DNA of 5,421 bases from Acidobacteriota bacterium (GCA_016718135.1 JADKEF010000013.1:1-5421), one strand, 5' to 3'. Counted from the first letter of the stretch, positions 1 through 5,421 are shown. Made by a program: numbers and translations. The notes: generated by a model from the sequence alone, not told the origin.

Positions 1-1333
1 GTACGACCAGGCTGCCGCCCGACAAGGCGGTATCGCGCGTGCCGTCGTAGGTCTTGTCGGCGGCGAGCACGCCGCTGACCGTGAGCACGCGCGGGGCGAT
101 GGCCGCCGTTGCGGCCAGCGCGCCGGCGTCGGCCTGGCGTGGTTGGCGGCCAGCCCGCCGCCATCGACCAGCGCGGCGGTGCCGGTCACCGGCTTGGCGA
201 CGCCGACTTGGGCCGTGTCGAACTGGCCCACCGCCAGGTTCAGGCCCAGCGTTTCGCCGGCCACCAGGTTGGCCAGGCTGCCCCCCGACAAGGCAGCGTC
301 GCGCGTGCCGTCGTAGCTCTTGTCGGCGGCCACGACGCCGCTCAGCGTCAGCTGCCGCGGCGCGATGCTGGCCGTGGCGATGGCCGCGCCGTCGTTCGCC
401 AGCGCGTAGTTGGCCAGCTGCCCGGTGCCGGCACTGAGCGTGGCGGTGCCGAACACCGGCTTGCCGACGCCGGCGTTGGCGTTGTCGAACAAGCCACCGG
501 CCAGCCGTCAGGCTCAGCGTCTCGCCGTTCACCAGGTTGCCCAGGGTACCGCCCGACAAGGTCGTGTCGCGCGTGCCGTCATAGACCTTGTCGGCGGCAA
601 CCACGCCGTCGATCGTCAGCAGCCGCGGCGTGATCGACGCCGTCGTCGCCACCGCAACGTCGTTGCCGAGCGTGTAGTTCGACGCCCGCCCGGACCCGTC
701 GACGAGGCTGGCGGTGCCGGTGACGGGCTTGCCGGCGCCGACGTTGGCGCTGTCGAAGAGGCCGTCGGCGAACGCCAGCCCCAAGGTCTGACCGGCCACC
801 AGGTTGCCCAGGCTGCCGCCCGACAAGGTGGCCGCACGCGTGCCGTCGTAGGCCCTGTCGATGGCCGCGACGCCGCTGAGCGTGAGCAGCCGCTGCGTTA
901 TGGTGGCCGTCGCGCCCACCGTGCCGGCGTCGGCCAGCGTGAAAGTCCGACGCCAGCCCGGTGCCGTCGACGAGCGTGGCCGTGCCGGTGACGGGCTGGC
1001 CGCGCCCGCGTCGGCGCTGTCGAAGAGACCATTGCCCAGGGTCAGCCCCAGGGTCTGTCCGGCCACCAGGTTGCCCAGGCTGCCGCCAGAGAGCGTGGCG
1101 TCCCGGGTGCCGTCGTACACCTTGTCGGCCGCGAGCACGCCGCCGACCGTCAGCAGCCGCGGGTCGATGTTTGCCGTCGTGCTGACCGTGCTGCCCACGG
1201 TGAGCTCGTAGTTCGACGCCGACCCGCTGCCGTCGGCCAGCGCGGCGGTCCCGGTCACGGTCTTGCCGGTGCCGGCATCGGCGGTGTCGAACAGGCCGTC
1301 GGTCAGCGTCAGGCCCAGCGTCTGGCCTGCCAC
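1..1333 (-). CDS. YDG-repeat segment, units 7 to 12 (partial), open to the window edge
   Basis: One minus-strand frame has no stop from about 1400 to the window edge. The first GTG in it (1333-1331, the Val of NLVAGQ) is an internal codon; homologous coding begins at about 1396 with ADKAYDGTREATLSGG. The frame is correct for units 7 and most of 8, for the end of 8 and all of 9 and most of 10 (DRAYDGTRAATLSGG, DKVYDGTRDTTLSGG), and for the start of unit 12 (DKTYDGTRDTALSGG). It is wrong in two stretches: about 1002-944, between a -1 and a +1 change, and about 504-136, where the real protein (GGLFDNANAGVGKPV, APRQLTLSGVVAADKSYDG, GQFDTAQVGVAKPVTG) is in another frame. Because these shadows contain no stop, a gene caller would report a hybrid protein here. 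The gene runs on past position 1, so its C-terminus is not visible. Confidence 0.75.
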   Translation of the reverse strand, partial: MAGQTLGLTLTDGLFDTADAGTGKTVTGTAALADGSGSASNYELTVGSTVSTTANIDPRLLTVGGVLAADKVYDGTRDATLSGGSLGNLVAGQTLGLTLGNGLFDSADAGAASPSPARPRSSTAPGWRRTFTLADAGTVGATATITQRLLTLSGVAAIDRAYDGTRAATLSGGSLGNLVAGQTLGLAFADGLFDSANVGAGKPVTGTASLVDGSGRASNYTLGNDVAVATTASITPRLLTIDGVVAADKVYDGTRDTTLSGGTLGNLVNGETLSLTAGRWLVRQRQRRRRQAGVRHRHAQCRHRAAGQLRAGERRRGHRHGQHRAAAADAERRRGRRQELRRHARRCLVGGQPGQPGGRRNAGPEPGGGPVRHGPSRRRQAGDRHRRAGRWRRAGRQPRQADAGALAATAAIAPRVLTVSGVLAADKTYDGTRDTALSGGSLVV

Positions 1334-1418
1334 CAGGTTGGCCAGGCTGCCGCCCGAGAGCGTGGCCTCGCGCGTGCCGTCGTACGCCTTGTCGGCCGTT
1401 GCAGCACGCCGCTGAGCG

Positions 1419-1775
1419 TCAGCGGCCGGCGCGTGATGTCCGCGCTGGCGGCGATCGTGCCGCTCCCGTGAGCTGGTAGTTCGACGCCAGCCCGCTGCCA
1501 TCGACCAGCGTGGCGGTGCCGCTGACGGCCTTGTCGGTGCCGACATCGGCGCTGTCGAACAGGCCGTCGGCCAGGCTCAGTCCCAGCGTCTGGCCGGGCA
1601 GCAGGTTGCTCAGGCTGCCCCCCGTCAAGGTGGCGTCGCGGTTGCCGTCGTAGACCTTGCCGGCCGCCGCCACGCCGCTGAGCGTCAGCGGACGCGGCGT
1701 GATGTCGGCCGTGGTGCTGAACGTTGCGCCACCGGCGAGCTGGTAGTTCGACGCCAGCCCCGTGCCGCTGGACAA
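1419..1775 (-). CDS. YDG-repeat segment, end of unit 5 and most of unit 6, fragment
   Basis: The reading frame resumes after the missing base at about 1827-1831. The true coding in this frame runs from about 1826, and the apparent TTG start at 1775-1773 is only an internal Leu in the T-A-T-L motif. It reads GTGLASNYQLAGG, ADITPRPLTLSGV, AAAGKVYDGNRDATLTGGSL, NLLPGQTLGLSLADGLFDSA and DGSGLASNYQLTG, to about residue 103. A missing base at 1464-1466 puts the last about 15 codons out of frame before the false TGA at 1421-1419. The continuation SGTIAASADITRRPLTLSGV lies in another frame (about 1464-1402). That piece in turn ends at a 2-nt surplus at 1396-1401. Confidence 0.78.
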   Translation of the reverse strand: MSSGTGLASNYQLAGGATFSTTADITPRPLTLSGVAAAGKVYDGNRDATLTGGSLSNLLPGQTLGLSLADGLFDSADVGTDKAVSGTATLVDGSGLASNYQLTGAARSPPARTSRAGR

Positions 1776-2044
1776 GGTGGCCGTGCCGCTGACGGTCTTG
1801 TCGGTGCCGGCATCGGCGGTGTCGAACTGGCGGCGCCCAGGCTCAGACCCAAGGTCTGACCGGCCACCAGGTTGGCCAGGCTGCCGCCGGACACCGTGGC
1901 ATCGCGGTTGCCGTCGTACACCTTGTCGGCCGCCAGCACGCCGTCGATCGTCAACGGCCGCGGGCTGATGGCGGCCGTGGTGCTGACGGCCGCGCCGCCG
2001 GTGAGCAGGTAATTCGAGGCCAGGCCGGTGCCGTCGATCAGCAC
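1685..2044 (-). CDS. YDG-repeat segment, end of unit 4 and most of unit 5, fragment
   Basis: The reading frame resumes after the missing base near 2093. The apparent start is an internal GTG (V-L-I-D-G-T-G). In-frame codons read DGTGLASNYLLTGG, AAISPRPLTIDGV and LAADKVYDGNRDATVSGG, then SLANLVAGQTLGLSLGAA, to about residue 71. There one base is missing at about 1827-1831. In the next frame the sequence continues QFDTADAGTDKTVSG, exactly as the repeat predicts. The remaining about 48 codons to the stop at 1687-1685 are an out-of-frame, Pro/Arg-rich shadow and should not be taken as protein. It is the same gene as the segments on either side, and no regulatory sequence separates them. Confidence 0.78.
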   Translation of the reverse strand: MLIDGTGLASNYLLTGGAAVSTTAAISPRPLTIDGVLAADKVYDGNRDATVSGGSLANLVAGQTLGLSLGAASSTPPMPAPTRPSAARPPCPAARGWRRTTSSPVAQRSAPRPTSRRVR

Positions 2045-2862
2045 GGCGGTGCCGGTGACCGGCTTGCCGGTGCCGACGTCGGCGCTGTCGAAGACCCTGT
2101 CGGCACCGCCACGCCGAGCGTCTGTCCGGCCACCAGATTGGCCAGGCTGCCGCCGGTGAAGTCAGCCGCTGGCGTGCCGTCGTAGACCTTGTCGACGGCC
2201 GACACGCCGCTGAGCGTCAGCGGACGTGGCGTGATGGCCGCGGTGGTGCTGATCAGCGTCCCGCCGCTGACCTGGTAGTCCGACGCCTGGCCGCTGCCGT
2301 CGGCGAGCACGACTTCGGCGGTCACCGTCTTGCCGCTGCCGGCGTCGGCGGTGTCGAACAGGCCGGTGCTCAGGGTCAGGCCCAAGGTCTCGCCGGACAC
2401 CAGGTTGCCCAGGCTGCCACCCGACAGGGCCGCGGTGCGGCTGCCGTCGTAGACCTTGTCGGCGGCCACCACGCCGCCCAGCGTCAGCGGCCGTCGCGTG
2501 ATGTCCGCCGTGGTGCTGAACGTGCCGCCGCCGGGGAGCTGGTAATTCGACGCCGACCCGCTGCCGTCGACCAGGGCGGCGCTACCGGTGACCGGCTTGT
2601 CGGTACCGGCATGGGCCGTGTCGAACAGGCCGTTGCTCAGGCTCAGCCCCAGCGTCTGGCCGAATACCAGGTTGCCCAGGCTGCCGCCCGACAGGGCCGC
2701 GCTGCGGCTGCCGTCGTAGACCTTGTCGGCCGCCACCACGCCGCTGAGCGTCAGCGGCCGGCGCGTGATGGACGCCACGCTGACGAACGCGCTTTCGCCG
2801 CCCGAAAGCTGGTAATCTGACGCCGACCCGGTGCCGTTGGCCAGAGCGACGATGCCGGTCAC
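2038..2862 (-). CDS. YDG-repeat segment, units 1 (end) to 4 (first part), fragment of the same exoprotein
   Basis: This continues the central segment after two single-base insertions (2912-2918 and 2863-2869). The 14-15 residues between them (ALISGQFDTADAGSG) are in a third frame. The apparent start is an internal GTG corresponding to the Val of the V-T-G motif in each repeat. It contains the end of unit 1, complete undamaged units 2 (2772-2506) and 3 (2505-2239), and the first part of unit 4. Each unit carries RPLTL-S/G-GV, DKVYDG, SGGSL-x-NLV-x-G-x-TLGL, FDTA, then V-T-G and (S/D)NYQ. After about residue 256 a missing base near 2093 puts the last about 19 codons out of frame, and the stop at 2040-2038 is false. 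Units 2 and 3 are the best reference copies in the array. The YDG domain is a beta-rich extracellular repeat found in large bacterial adhesins; a stalk-like role is inferred. Confidence 0.82.
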   Translation of the reverse strand: MTGIVALANGTGSASDYQLSGGESAFVSVASITRRPLTLSGVVAADKVYDGSRSAALSGGSLGNLVFGQTLGLSLSNGLFDTAHAGTDKPVTGSAALVDGSGSASNYQLPGGGTFSTTADITRRPLTLGGVVAADKVYDGSRTAALSGGSLGNLVSGETLGLTLSTGLFDTADAGSGKTVTAEVVLADGSGQASDYQVSGGTLISTTAAITPRPLTLSGVSAVDKVYDGTPAADFTGGSLANLVAGQTLGVAVPTGSSTAPTSAPASRSPAPPC

Positions 2863-4709
2863 CGATTCTGCCCGACCCGGCGTCGGCGGTGTCGAACTGG
2901 CCGCTGATCAGGGCCTGGGCCCAGCGTCTCGCCGGACACCAGGTTGGACAGGCTGCCACCCGACAGGGCCGCGTTGCGGTTGCCGTCGTAGACCTTGTCG
3001 GCCATCGCCACGCTGCTCAGCGTGAGTGGCCGGCGCGTGATGTCGCCGCGCACGTCGTATTCGGCGGTGTAGCCGTACACGGGAACGGGCCCGCCATAGG
3101 ACTCGACTTCGATGGCGGGCATCACGAAGCTGGTGACGCCGATGGCGATGCCGGTGCCCACGCTGGCGCTGGCGTAGTCGCCGAGCACGGCGTTGCCGGT
3201 GACTTCGGGCACGACGAGCGTGTGGCCGCCGCGCAGGCCGGTGACCTGCAATTTGGGGGCCACCGTCGTCACCTGCGTGGTGCCGTCGTAGACCTTGGTG
3301 ATGGGGCCGTCGTTGGTCAGCGTCAGCACCGCCTGCGAGGCGTACACCAAGCCGTCGCCGCTGGCCGACGGCGCAGCCGGAAACGCGGTGTTGTACTGGA
3401 CGAAGTCGTAGTTCGCGAGACCGTCGCCCGTGTACGAGTCGTCGGCCAGGTAGACCAGCCAGCGCGCAACGTTGCCGCCCGCATACAGGTCGATGTAGCC
3501 ACTGTTGGTGAAGCTGCCGGTGTTCGGGGCGGCATCGCCCGCCAGCACGATCGAGGTGCCTTCGGCCCACGACTCGACCCACAGATCCCCGGCGTTGGCG
3601 AAGCTGTCCGTGCGCAAGCTGACCGGGCCATCGACAGCCACCGTGATCGTTCCGGACCCGACGGTGATGGCGGGCGCCCTCAGGCTGACACCGTCGTCGC
3701 CCAGCAGGTGGATCAGGGTGCCGCCGGCGATGTCGATCGTGCCGCCGGCCAAGAAGTCGACTGAACTCGGCGCGCCTTCGCCCCGGATCTGGGGGCCCCA
3801 GAGCAACAGGTCGCCGCCGGCGTCGACCTGCAGCAGCAAGGGCTGGGCGGGGTCGGAAAAGCCGATGTCGCTGGTGTCGATGCGCACGTCGCCGCCGGCG
3901 TGCAGGCTCAGGGCGACAGCGCCGACATCGGCAAAGACCTCGGAGTCGTCGAGCGTGATGCCCAGGCCGGCGTCGATCGTCATCGTCAAGTCGTCGTCGA
4001 GGGCGAACACGAAGGTGTTGGAGAAAGAGACACTGCCCCCCGCCGCGTTGATCGTCACGCCGAGCGGGCCGTCGATCGAGTAGACGGAGGCATCGTTCAT
4101 CGCGACGTCGCCCCCGGCGTCGATGGTCACGTTCGCCGGCCCCGAGATGGAGTAGACATCGGCGCCACCGTCGGACGGCGTGCCGACGGTGACGTTGCGG
4201 CCCGCGGTGAGCGACACCGACAGCGGCCCGGCGCCGGCGTACAAGGACGATCCGGCGGCCAGCGTGATGTCCCGCCCGGCGTCGAAGCTCGCCGTCAGGG
4301 GGCCGCCGTACGAATAGATGTAGCTGTTGGTGAGGTAGACGTCTCGGCCGGCGTTCAGGTTGACCGTCAGCGCCTGCGAACCGGTGTTCTCGATCGTGGC
4401 CGCGATCAGGTTGATGTCCCGGGCCGCGTCCAGGGTCAGTGAGCGCGGCCCGGGCAGGGCCACCGACAGCGAGACGAAGCTCATGCCGATGTCGCCGGGG
4501 TCGGTGCCGCCATCACCCGTCGTGATCTGGACGTTGTTGTCCACCAGCGCGGCGACGATGGTGTCGACGCTCAACTGGCTCGCGGTGGCGGAGCTGGTAA
4601 AGGACGGGCCCGCGCCGAAGTCGAGGTCGCCTGAACTGCTGACGATGTCGATGTCGTAGGGGTCGAGCAACCATTGCCCCGTGTGCCCCGCCGCCGCGTC
4701 GGTGCGCAC
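2859..4709 (-). CDS. Central exoprotein segment: beta-helix rungs, YDG-array entry and first YDG domain
   Basis: This is the longest clean piece, 616 codons from an internal GTG. The frame is already open upstream of the GTG and reads FIRTSGGWLDARPAS, so the GTG is not a true start. By residue: GQWLLDPYDIDIV at 11-23, a junction common in betaproteobacterial FHA-like proteins; VAALVDNNVQITTGDGGTD at about 52-70; ten 24-29-residue beta-helix-like rungs at about 96-345, each ending in Ala and mostly starting G-[RG]-[DN]-[IV]; NVARWLVYLADDSYTG then YDFVQYNTAFP at about 410-440; ITKVYDGTTQV around 474, a divergent YDG-like unit; and the first standard YDG domain from about 556 (VYDGNRNAALSGG near 573). 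One extra base at 2912-2918 throws the last roughly 20 codons out of frame, and the TGA/TAG-type stop at 2861-2859 is an artefact. The true reading continues as ALISGQFDTADAGSG in the next frame. It carries no cysteine. It is a surface or secreted structural protein with no enzymatic motif that I can see. Confidence 0.82.
   Translation of the reverse strand: MRTDAAAGHTGQWLLDPYDIDIVSSSGDLDFGAGPSFTSSATASQLSVDTIVAALVDNNVQITTGDGGTDPGDIGMSFVSLSVALPGPRSLTLDAARDINLIAATIENTGSQALTVNLNAGRDVYLTNSYIYSYGGPLTASFDAGRDITLAAGSSLYAGAGPLSVSLTAGRNVTVGTPSDGGADVYSISGPANVTIDAGGDVAMNDASVYSIDGPLGVTINAAGGSVSFSNTFVFALDDDLTMTIDAGLGITLDDSEVFADVGAVALSLHAGGDVRIDTSDIGFSDPAQPLLLQVDAGGDLLLWGPQIRGEGAPSSVDFLAGGTIDIAGGTLIHLLGDDGVSLRAPAITVGSGTITVAVDGPVSLRTDSFANAGDLWVESWAEGTSIVLAGDAAPNTGSFTNSGYIDLYAGGNVARWLVYLADDSYTGDGLANYDFVQYNTAFPAAPSASGDGLVYASQAVLTLTNDGPITKVYDGTTQVTTVAPKLQVTGLRGGHTLVVPEVTGNAVLGDYASASVGTGIAIGVTSFVMPAIEVESYGGPVPVYGYTAEYDVRGDITRRPLTLSSVAMADKVYDGNRNAALSGGSLSNLVSGETLGPGPDQRPVRHRRRRVGQNR
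3045..3344 (-). repeat. Divergent first YDG-like unit capping the array
   Basis: One unit upstream of the regular array, PITKVYDGTTQVTTVAPKLQ is followed by GLRGGHTLVVPEV, DYASASVGTGIAIGV and YGGPVPVYGYTAEYDV, and then by the first standard unit at DITRRPLTL. The YDG-to-YDG distance here is exactly 300 nt (100 codons) against 267 in the array, all in one frame. It keeps the VYDG core and a V-G-T-G-I counterpart of the later G-T-x-K-x-V stretch, but lacks the RPLTLSGV entry and the SGGSLxNLV block. I interpret it as the N-terminal cap or transition between the beta-helix and the YDG stalk. The function is inference. Confidence 0.65.
3675..4424 (-). repeat. Ladder of ten 24-29-residue beta-helix-like rungs
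   Basis: The translated sequence can be divided with no leftover residues into ten units of 25, 24, 25, 29, 24, 25, 24, 26, 24 and 24 residues. Nearly all start with G/A-[RGL]-[DNGT]-[IV] and all end in Ala, usually preceded by a hydrophobic-x-hydrophobic strand (TVNLNA, TASFDA, SVSLTA, NVTIDA, GVTINA, TMTIDA, ALSLHA, LLQVDA, SVDFLA, GVSLRA). Many have a central [SV]-[IVL]-[YF]-[SA] strand and a GPL turn. A period of about 24 residues matches one or more turns of a right-handed beta-helix as in FHA-type exoproteins. The repeats are visible at protein level but weak at DNA level, so they are old. The stretch is free of frame breaks. Confidence 0.68.
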
Positions 4710-5011
4710 CGACGCCGGACGCGCATCGAGCCAGCCGCCCGAGGTTCTGATGAAGCCGCTGTTGCCGCCGCTGGCTGCCGCGGGCGCTGGAGCGTGCCGT
4801 AGGCGCGTGCGGCCCGGTCACCCTATTGGGATGATGCGTGCCCGCCGTCACCGTCGACCGTGGCGTCGGCACGCACGGTGGCCGCGGGGCCGAGGTAGAC
4901 GGCCTCGGCGCGTTGCGCAGGCTCGCGTCCCTGGCCCCGCAGGCCGCCACCGACGAACACCTGCCCGCCAGCCGCTGGCGCCCGACGCGTCCACCACGGC
5001 GGCGTCGGTCA
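4710..5011 (-). other. Damaged coding stretch joining two FHA segments (three frame changes and an in-frame TAG)
   Basis: The homologous reading can be followed by changing frame. LTDAAVVDASGASG (5009-4971) is followed by one extra base at 4970. Next comes GQVFVGGGLRGQGREPAQRA, then EAVYLGPAATVRADATVDGDGG (to about 4846), a scrambled patch with TAG at 4823-4825, and DRAARAYGTLQ (about 4820-4788). A net loss of one base then leads to ASGGNSGFIRTSGGWLDARP (about 4775-4716), which is in frame with the next segment. Related exoproteins usually read G-x-V-x-V-W-S-D where the TAG patch sits; here it is replaced by the locally A/T-richer cccaataggg. All recognisable FHA motifs remain in the expected order, so this is broken or mis-sequenced coding DNA and not an intergenic gap. 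I see no promoter or ribosome-binding site that would make the next segment a separate gene. Confidence 0.72.
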
Positions 5012-5421
5012 GCCGACGTGCCGGCCCAGCATCCGCACCCCTCGCCGCCCAGATCCGGTGCTGTCGCTGGCCCGTACCGAGCCGGCGGCCAGGAGCAAGT
5101 GCGCCTGCGGCCCGGCATCGAGCAACACCCGGCCGCCGTCGGCGCCAGCGCTGCCGTTGGCACTCGTGACGCTGCCCGCTGCCAGCTGCAGCGACGCGGT
5201 CGCCTGCAGACGAACCACACCCGTGCCAGGGCCGATGCTGTCGGCCTGCACGATGCCGCTCTGGTTGACCACCGCCGACAACAGGTCGACACGACCTCCG
5301 CCCGCCGCCACGCGGCCCAGGTTCAGCACTTCGGCGCCGGGCGCGCCGACACGCACCGCCACGTGCGGCAGGCGTTCGTCGACGAGGTCGACGCTGCGGC
5401 CGGCAGCCAGCGCCACCTGCC
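5009..5421 (-). CDS. FHA-like beta-solenoid segment, upstream fragment (5'-partial)
   Basis: This is the most upstream piece in the window. The frame is open to the window edge (first complete codon 5419-5417), so the GTG at 5416-5414 is an internal valine and not a start. It reads VALAAGRSVDLVDERLPHV, then GAEVLNLGRVAAGGGRVDLL, VVNQSGIVQADSIG, ATASLQLAAGSVTSANGSAG, GGRVLLDAG and VRMLGRHVG. This is the typical FHA-family sequence that follows the secretion domain: short strands alternating with Gly/Ala/Asn turns, expected to fold as a right-handed beta-helix. It ends at a TGA (5011-5009) that results from one missing base in what should be a Leu codon after HVG. Supplying that base continues into LTDAAVVDASGASG in the next frame. 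The TGA is therefore not the natural end of the protein. Assignment to the FHA superfamily is firm from style; the adhesin role is inference. Confidence 0.78.
   Translation of the reverse strand, partial: QVALAAGRSVDLVDERLPHVAVRVGAPGAEVLNLGRVAAGGGRVDLLSAVVNQSGIVQADSIGPGTGVVRLQATASLQLAAGSVTSANGSAGADGGRVLLDAGPQAHLLLAAGSVRASDSTGSGRRGVRMLGRHVG

Larger units (their letters stand above)
1..3044 (-). repeat. Tandem array of YDG-domain units: 11 complete plus 1 partial, 267-nt period
   Basis: Units in order of translation are 3044-2773, 2772-2506, 2505-2239, 2238-1973, 1972-1707, 1706-1441, 1440-1172, 1171-905, 904-638, 637-370, 369-104 and 103-1 (partial). Each begins with a [DNST/A]-I-[TA]-x-R-x-L-T motif. 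The YDG codons end at plus-strand positions 2982, 2710, 2443, 2176, 1910, 1644, 1376, 1109, 842, 575, 307 and 41, giving spacings of 265-272 nt. Correcting the ten small indels makes every complete unit 267 nt (89 codons), except the first, which is 270 nt. Units 2, 3 and 9 have no indel. Best conserved are RPLTL-x-GV, ADKVYDG, SGGSLxNLVxGxTLGL and FD[TS]A. The middle linker and the sequence after NY.L vary most. The later copies (units 7-12) drift, with RLLT, RQLT or RVLT in place of RPLT. Confidence 0.88.
1..5421 (-). pseudogene. Interior of a giant FHA-type exoprotein/adhesin with YDG repeats; frame broken many times
   Basis: Spliced across its frame changes, the minus strand encodes about 1,800 residues of one protein: FHA-like beta-solenoid, then beta-helix rungs, then an array of YDG domains. 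Proteins of this kind are usually exported by two-partner secretion, with an N-terminal secretion domain and an outer-membrane TpsB pore, and act at the cell surface or as released adhesins. Neither the secretion domain nor a TpsB gene is in the window, so export is inferred. The protein is acidic and I see no cysteine in the corrected reading, as is common for such exoproteins. Thirteen frame changes lie at about 5010, 4970, 4770-4797, 2912-2918, 2863-2869, 2093, 1827-1831, 1464-1466, 1396-1401, 996-1003, 942-944, 505 and 134, plus a TAG at 4823-4825. I call it a pseudogene as sequenced. It may be an intact gene carrying sequencing or assembly errors. Start and stop are both outside the window. 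Confidence 0.85.

Noticed and set aside
281..286. C6 runs (281-286 and 1618-1623) as phase-variation switches
   Set aside because: The runs are short, lie in frame within the conserved SGGSL codons, and none of the observed frame changes is at them.
109..991. Overlapping plus-strand open frames with internally repeated protein (HQVAQ/ARQG-like motifs)
   Set aside because: The repetition is just the 267-nt minus-strand YDG array read on the other strand. The products are Arg/Ala-rich shadows.
1..3044. Regularly spaced repeats as a possible CRISPR or intergenic repeat array
   Set aside because: The period is 267 nt, the repeats are codon-phased and the whole unit encodes a YDG domain. There is no short direct repeat with unique spacers.
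2908..3582. Minus-strand open frame of 224 codons, His/Arg-rich
   Set aside because: It lies within the central exoprotein segment in a different frame and has no family motif.
2889..3764. Long plus-strand open frame (291 codons) opposite the exoprotein
   Set aside because: Its product is a Gly/Val/Arg/His-rich shadow with no recognisable domain, while the minus strand there reads a clear FHA/YDG protein. High G+C content with few stops explains it.
3505..4659. Plus-strand open frames covering 3505-4083, 3900-4442 and 4360-4659
   Set aside because: They lie antisense to the clean central segment with its rung periodicity and conserved motifs. Composition and lack of domains mark them as shadows.
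4707..4709. GTG as the start of a separate gene at 4709
   Set aside because: The same frame reads the conserved FIRTSGGWLDARP upstream of it, and no ribosome-binding site or promoter is visible. It is an internal valine codon.
4821..4830. ccctattggg at the TAG patch as a terminator or regulatory palindrome
   Set aside because: It has only three paired bases on each side and no U-tract. It sits inside coding sequence whose motifs resume immediately downstream.
4513..5292. Minus-strand open frame of 259 codons
   Set aside because: It is rich in Arg, Cys and Pro and overlaps the genuine FHA reading in other frames. The true FHA motifs are in the two other minus frames, so this is a shadow.

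Overview
The window is one continuous stretch of coding sequence on the minus strand: the interior of a very large secreted adhesin or exoprotein of the filamentous-haemagglutinin (FHA) type. Neither the start nor the end of the gene is inside the window. The G+C content is very high, the third codon positions are strongly G/C, and the protein style (FHA-like segments, a 'GGFIRTSGGWLDAR / GQWLLDPYD' type junction, then a long array of YDG domains) fits a betaproteobacterium, most likely Burkholderiales. The taxonomic call is inference from composition and protein style, not a search result.

Layout, read in the direction of translation from 5421 down to 1. (i) 5421-5010: FHA-like beta-solenoid sequence downstream of a secretion domain that must lie outside the window. 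(ii) About 5011-4770: the same protein, but disturbed by three reading-frame changes and an in-frame TAG. (iii) About 4770-2919: 1.85 kb of clean reading frame. It holds the conserved FIRTSGG/GQWLLDPYD junction, a ladder of ten 24-29-residue beta-helix-like rungs (4424-3675), a WLVYLADD/FVQYN transition, and a divergent first YDG-like unit. (iv) 3044-1: a tandem array of eleven complete YDG-domain units and the start of a twelfth, running out of the window.

In the array the reading frame is broken ten times by small indels. When each is corrected, every complete unit becomes exactly 267 nt (89 codons), except the first, which is 270 nt. The indels are therefore either sequencing/assembly errors in a hard-to-assemble repeat or very recent damage to a gene that was long under selection for reading frame. 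The sequence alone cannot decide between these.

I see no other gene, no RNA gene, no mobile element, no CRISPR, and no promoter or terminator. The long plus-strand open frames are shadows of the minus-strand repeats. I found no novel multi-gene system here; the noteworthy items are the repeat architecture and the pattern of frame breaks.
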